Of a stretch of 64,000 nucleotides of DNA, positions 61,247 through 64,000 are shown one piece after another (within the stretch, counting starts at the first letter, position 1; each line of letters opens with the position of its first letter). Source of the stretch: Bog-473 sp963756025 (lineage in GTDB: Bacteria > Actinomycetota > Acidimicrobiia > Acidimicrobiales > RAAP-2); contig CAVWMF010000005.1 in NCBI GenBank assembly GCA_963756025.1, forward strand, positions 1 through 64,000. The letters run 5' to 3'. A model generated the notes under the pieces. That model made no database searches. It was not told the DNA's origin and worked only from the letters and a program-made list of their open reading frames with translations. The translations under genes were made by a program, and so were the position numbers.

Positions 61247-62437
61247 ATGCGTACGAAGAAACTGGGCCGGTTGGCCAGCCTGATGGCCGTGGGGGCCATG
61301 GCCGCAACGGGGCTGGCGTTCTCGTCGGCCGGAGCGAGTGGCGCCTCGACACCGACGTTGACGACGAAGTCGTTCACCAACAACTTCTCCGCCATGAAAG
61401 AACTGAAGAGCTTGGCCAAATCGGGCAAGGGCAAGGTGGCGGCCATCATGCCCGACACCGTGAGCTCGACCCGTTATGTCGAGTTCGACCAACCCGACAT
61501 CAAGAAGGCACTGTTAGCCGCCGGGCTGCCCAGTTCGGACATCATCGTTCAGAACGCCCTCGGCAGTGATGCGACACAGCTCACCGATGCGCAGACGGAC
61601 ATCACCAACGGTGCAACCGTGCTCCTCATCGACCCCTTCGACTCGGGCGTCGGCAAATCGATCGAGACCTACGCCCATGCACACGGCGTCGATGTCATCG
61701 ACTACGACCGTCTCACTCTGGGCGGCAGCGCCGAGTACTACGTGAGCTTCAACAACCAGCAGGTCGGGAAGTTGATCGGCCAGGGACTGGTCAGCTGTGT
61801 CTCCGCGTGGAACATCGCCAAGCCGCAAGTGGTGGTCATGCACGGCGCGGCGACCGACAACAACGCCACCCAGTTCGCCGCCGGCTACGACGCCGTGCTC
61901 AAGCCCTACTTCAAGTCCGGCAAGTGGGTCGACGTCGCCAATACGGCTGACACCTGGGACCCACCGACCGCCGAGACCGAGTTCCAGGAGGCGTACACGG
62001 CCCACCCGAACATCAACGCGGCGCTGATGCCCAACGACGAGACCGCGTCGCCGATCATCTCGTACCTGCAGTCCCAGAAAGTGGCGCCCAAGACGTTCCC
62101 GACTACCGGTCAGGATGCCACAGCGACCGGCCTCGACGACATCTTGTCGGGCTACCAGTGCGGCACCGTCTACAAGCCCGTCTTCATCGAGGCCTCGGCG
62201 GCATCGGCCATCGCCATCTACCTGCGTGACGGGAAGAAGCCGCCGGCCAGCCTGACCAACGGGTCGACGGTCGACCCCACATCGCACCGCAAGGTGATCT
62301 CATCCCTGCTGACCCCGGAGTGGGTGACCGCCAAGAACATGAACGCAACCGTGATCGCGGACAACTTCGTCCCGGCCTCGCAGCTCTGCGCCGGTGCGTA
62401 CGCCGCCGACTGCACCGCAGCGGGTATAACTCCATAA
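61247..62437 (+). CDS. Xylose-type sugar ABC transporter substrate-binding protein (XylF-like)
   Basis: 396 residues. A signal peptide (MRTKKLGRLASLMAVGAMAA) leads to a type I binding fold. VIDYDRLTLGGSAEYYVSFN, NNQQVGKLIGQGLV, GAATDNNATQFAAGYDAVLK, TTGQDATATGLDDILSG and CGTVYKPVF match the XylF group of pentose-binding proteins. The ligand is probably xylose or a similar sugar. It is the first gene of an operon with an ATPase and a permease. A strong hairpin follows its stop codon, which would stabilise its message relative to the later genes. Confidence 0.87.
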   Translation: MRTKKLGRLASLMAVGAMAATGLAFSSAGASGASTPTLTTKSFTNNFSAMKELKSLAKSGKGKVAAIMPDTVSSTRYVEFDQPDIKKALLAAGLPSSDIIVQNALGSDATQLTDAQTDITNGATVLLIDPFDSGVGKSIETYAHAHGVDVIDYDRLTLGGSAEYYVSFNNQQVGKLIGQGLVSCVSAWNIAKPQVVVMHGAATDNNATQFAAGYDAVLKPYFKSGKWVDVANTADTWDPPTAETEFQEAYTAHPNINAALMPNDETASPIISYLQSQKVAPKTFPTTGQDATATGLDDILSGYQCGTVYKPVFIEASAASAIAIYLRDGKKPPASLTNGSTVDPTSHRKVISSLLTPEWVTAKNMNATVIADNFVPASQLCAGAYAADCTAAGITP

Positions 62438-62458
62438 GCAGTTCGCAATCCACGCAGT

Positions 62459-62493
62459 TGCACCCCCTCCCGCCGCCGGTGGGAGGGGGTGCA
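62459..62493 (+). terminator. Intercistronic hairpin (attenuating or mRNA-stabilising)
   Basis: TGCACCCCCTCCC (62459-62471) and GGGAGGGGGTGCA (62481-62493) form a perfect 13-pair GC-rich stem with a nine-base loop between the binding-protein and ATPase genes. There is no T-run after it. Such hairpins in transporter operons reduce downstream expression so that the binding protein is made in excess. Confidence 0.7.
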
Positions 62494-62519
62494 GTGGATC
62501 CGGGACGAGGAGGGGCGCA

Positions 62520-63335
62520 ATGACGACGGACGGTTCCGAGCCTGACGACACACCGCTCATCGAGTTACGGGGGGTCAAGAAGAGCTTCGGCGCCGTCCAG
62601 GCGGTCGCCGGCGTCGACCTCAAAATCGTCAAGGGCAAGGTCACCGCGCTGGCCGGCGACAACGGAGCGGGCAAGTCGAGCCTGATCAAGACCATCTCGG
62701 GGCTCTGGGAGCAGGACGAAGGGGAGATCCTCTGGGAGGGCAAGCCGGTGCGCCTGCGCTCGCCCAAAGACTCTGAAGCCCTGGGGATCACCACCATCTA
62801 TCAGGACCTGGCCCTGTGCGACAACCTCGACATCGTCCAGAACATGTTCTTGGGCCATGAGGTCCTCCGGCATCTCACCCTCGACGAGGGCTCCATGGAG
62901 ATCACGGCCAAGAGGATCCTGTCCGAGCTCGAAGTCACCACCGTCCGCTCGGTCCGCCAGCCGGTCGCCTCGCTCTCGGGCGGGCAGCGCCAGTCGGTGG
63001 CCGTGGCCAAAGCCGTCATGTCCAACGCCAAGCTGGTCATCATGGACGAGCCGACCGCCGCCCTCGGGGTGTCCCAGACGGCTCAGGTGCTCGCCCTCAT
63101 CAAGCGGCTGGCCGCCAACGGTGTGACCGTGTTGATGATCTCGCACAACCTGATCGACATCTTCGAGGTGGCCGACCGGATCGCCGTCTTGCGCCTCGGC
63201 CGCATCGTGGCGGAGGGGCCCATCGACACGTTCGACAGCTCCGTGGTGGTGGACTACATGACGACCGGTCGAACGGAGCGAGCCCTCGCCGAGAGCGGGA
63301 GCGGGAGCGGGAGCGGGAACGGGAGCGGACAATGA
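62520..63335 (+). CDS. Sugar ABC transporter ATPase, single-domain
   Basis: 271 residues with GAGGAGGGGCGCA before the ATG. Walker A ALAGDNGAGKSSLIKTISG, Q-loop IYQDLALCDNLDIVQN, signature ASLSGGQRQSVAVAKAVM, Walker B KLVIMDEPTAALG and H-loop MISHNLIDI are all present. Unlike classical XylG (two fused ATPase halves, about 500 residues) it has one domain and presumably dimerises. The C-terminal tail is a Gly-Ser run encoded by GGGAGC hexamers. It overlaps the permease start by four bases. Confidence 0.92.
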   Translation: MTTDGSEPDDTPLIELRGVKKSFGAVQAVAGVDLKIVKGKVTALAGDNGAGKSSLIKTISGLWEQDEGEILWEGKPVRLRSPKDSEALGITTIYQDLALCDNLDIVQNMFLGHEVLRHLTLDEGSMEITAKRILSELEVTTVRSVRQPVASLSGGQRQSVAVAKAVMSNAKLVIMDEPTAALGVSQTAQVLALIKRLAANGVTVLMISHNLIDIFEVADRIAVLRLGRIVAEGPIDTFDSSVVVDYMTTGRTERALAESGSGSGSGNGSGQ

Positions 63336-64000
63336 CCGATGATCCGGGGGGAAACGTGGACAGTCCGACGGCAGGGGTGGAGACGAAGTCCGTGCCGAGC
63401 CCGGCCCTCCCTCCCGACGGCCGCGACGGTCACCACGAGGAGGAGACACCGGCATCCCTGGCCCTCGTCGCCGCCGCCCCCGATGTGCTGGCCGACTCGC
63501 TCGGGGAGTACGTGGGTGCGTGGATCAAGCGGATCCGCAGCGGTGAGAGCGGGGCTCTGCCGATCCTTCTCGGCCTCGTCCTCATCATCATCATCTTCCA
63601 GGTCCAGCAGTCCAAGTTCCTCTCGGCCGGCAACATCGTCAACCTCTTGGTGCAGGCAGCCTTCTTCGTGCTGTTGGGCCTCGGCGAGATCTTCGCCCTG
63701 ATTCTGAGTGAGATCGACCTCTCGGTCGGCTTCGTGGCCGGCATCGGCGCCACCATCACCTTGGCCCTGCTCTCCCCTTCCTACGGCTGGCCCTGGTGGG
63801 CGGCCGTCATCGTCGGCCTGCTGGCCTGTGCCGCGATCGGCGCATTCCAGGGCATATTGATCACCCGGCTGCACCTGCCCTCGTTCGTCGTCACCCTGGC
63901 CAGCCTCCTCGGCCTCGGAGGCGTGCTGATCTTTTTGTTCGACTCCTTCCAGGGGGCCGTGGGCGGGGTGATCAGCCTCCCCACCAGCGGTCCCCTCTAC
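63332..64000 (+). CDS. Sugar ABC transporter permease (XylH-like), truncated by the window edge
   Basis: The frame is open from ATG 63332 (ATGA overlap with the ATPase stop) to the end of the window, 223 residues without a stop. After a cytoplasmic N-terminus of about 75 residues there are several membrane helices: LPILLGLVLIIIIFQV, NIVNLLVQAAFFVLLGLGEI, SVGFVAGIGATITLALL, WWAAVIVGLLACAAIGAFQG. LSEIDLSVG and RLHLPSFVVTLASLLGLGGV are hallmarks of RbsC/XylH permeases (BPD_transp_2). The C-terminal half lies beyond the window. With the two genes upstream it completes a sugar importer. Confidence 0.88.
   Translation, partial: MTDDPGGNVDSPTAGVETKSVPSPALPPDGRDGHHEEETPASLALVAAAPDVLADSLGEYVGAWIKRIRSGESGALPILLGLVLIIIIFQVQQSKFLSAGNIVNLLVQAAFFVLLGLGEIFALILSEIDLSVGFVAGIGATITLALLSPSYGWPWWAAVIVGLLACAAIGAFQGILITRLHLPSFVVTLASLLGLGGVLIFLFDSFQGAVGGVISLPTSGPLY

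Overview
The window looks like a chromosomal segment of a GC-rich actinobacterium, most likely of the class Acidimicrobiia or a near relative. This is inferred from the high GC content, the many GTG/TTG starts, the F420-type oxidoreductases, an LLM-type flavin oxidoreductase, ECF sigma factors paired with membrane-anchored partners (one of the CU044_5270 type), and a secreted protein built from 42-residue GYWLVASDGG repeats. No rRNA gene and no intact tRNA gene was seen.

Layout. 0-0.5 kb: the tail of an IS21-type IstB gene. 0.5-2.5 kb: a small KH-domain protein and a repeat-rich secreted protein. 3.0-5.9 kb: two insertion sequences lying almost end to end, an IS110-family element with a hairpin-rich leader that may encode a bridge RNA, and an IS256-family element. 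5.9-6.8 kb: gene-free, with a tRNA-like relic. 6.8-16.6 kb: two ECF sigma/membrane-protein pairs, a short-chain dehydrogenase, an orphan branched-chain-type binding protein, an SGNH hydrolase and two methyltransferases. 16.8-19.0 kb: TetR regulator, divergent dehydrogenase and a frameshifted F420-reductase-like gene. 19.2-24.6 kb: truncated DUF4132 protein, phosphotransferase, Baeyer-Villiger-type monooxygenase and a MerB-like protein. 24.9-28.0 kb: LppX-like protein, cupin and a third sigma/membrane pair. 28.0-29.5 kb: a two-gene operon encoding a pentapeptide-repeat protein and a Clp-N domain fused to a GyrA-like segment. This is the most unusual item in the window. 29.7-36.5 kb: small secreted and lipoproteins, a methyltransferase, an orphan peptide-type binding protein, HEAT and pRiA4b ORF-3-like proteins, a broken HAD phosphatase and a GNAT enzyme.

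36.6-61.0 kb is largely catabolic and looks suited to hydrophobic or acyl-amide substrates: P450, SRPBCC, two SDRs, VOC protein, thioesterase, alpha/beta hydrolases, two divergent N-acyl-D-amino-acid deacylase paralogues, MDR dehydrogenase, LLM flavin oxidoreductase, epoxide hydrolase and a beta-lactamase-fold hydrolase. Housekeeping and stress genes are interspersed (class B PBP, truncated haemoglobin, PPOX protein, methionine aminopeptidase, cysteine dioxygenase with rhodanese, two DHA2-type exporters, HxlR regulator). 61.2-64.0 kb holds a xylose-type sugar ABC transporter operon that runs off the right edge.

At least five genes appear broken by single-base frameshifts (near 18.94, 35.66, 49.28, 51.83 and 53.27 kb), and two more are truncated or internally deleted. 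Either the assembly has indel errors or accessory genes are decaying here. The reads would decide between these.
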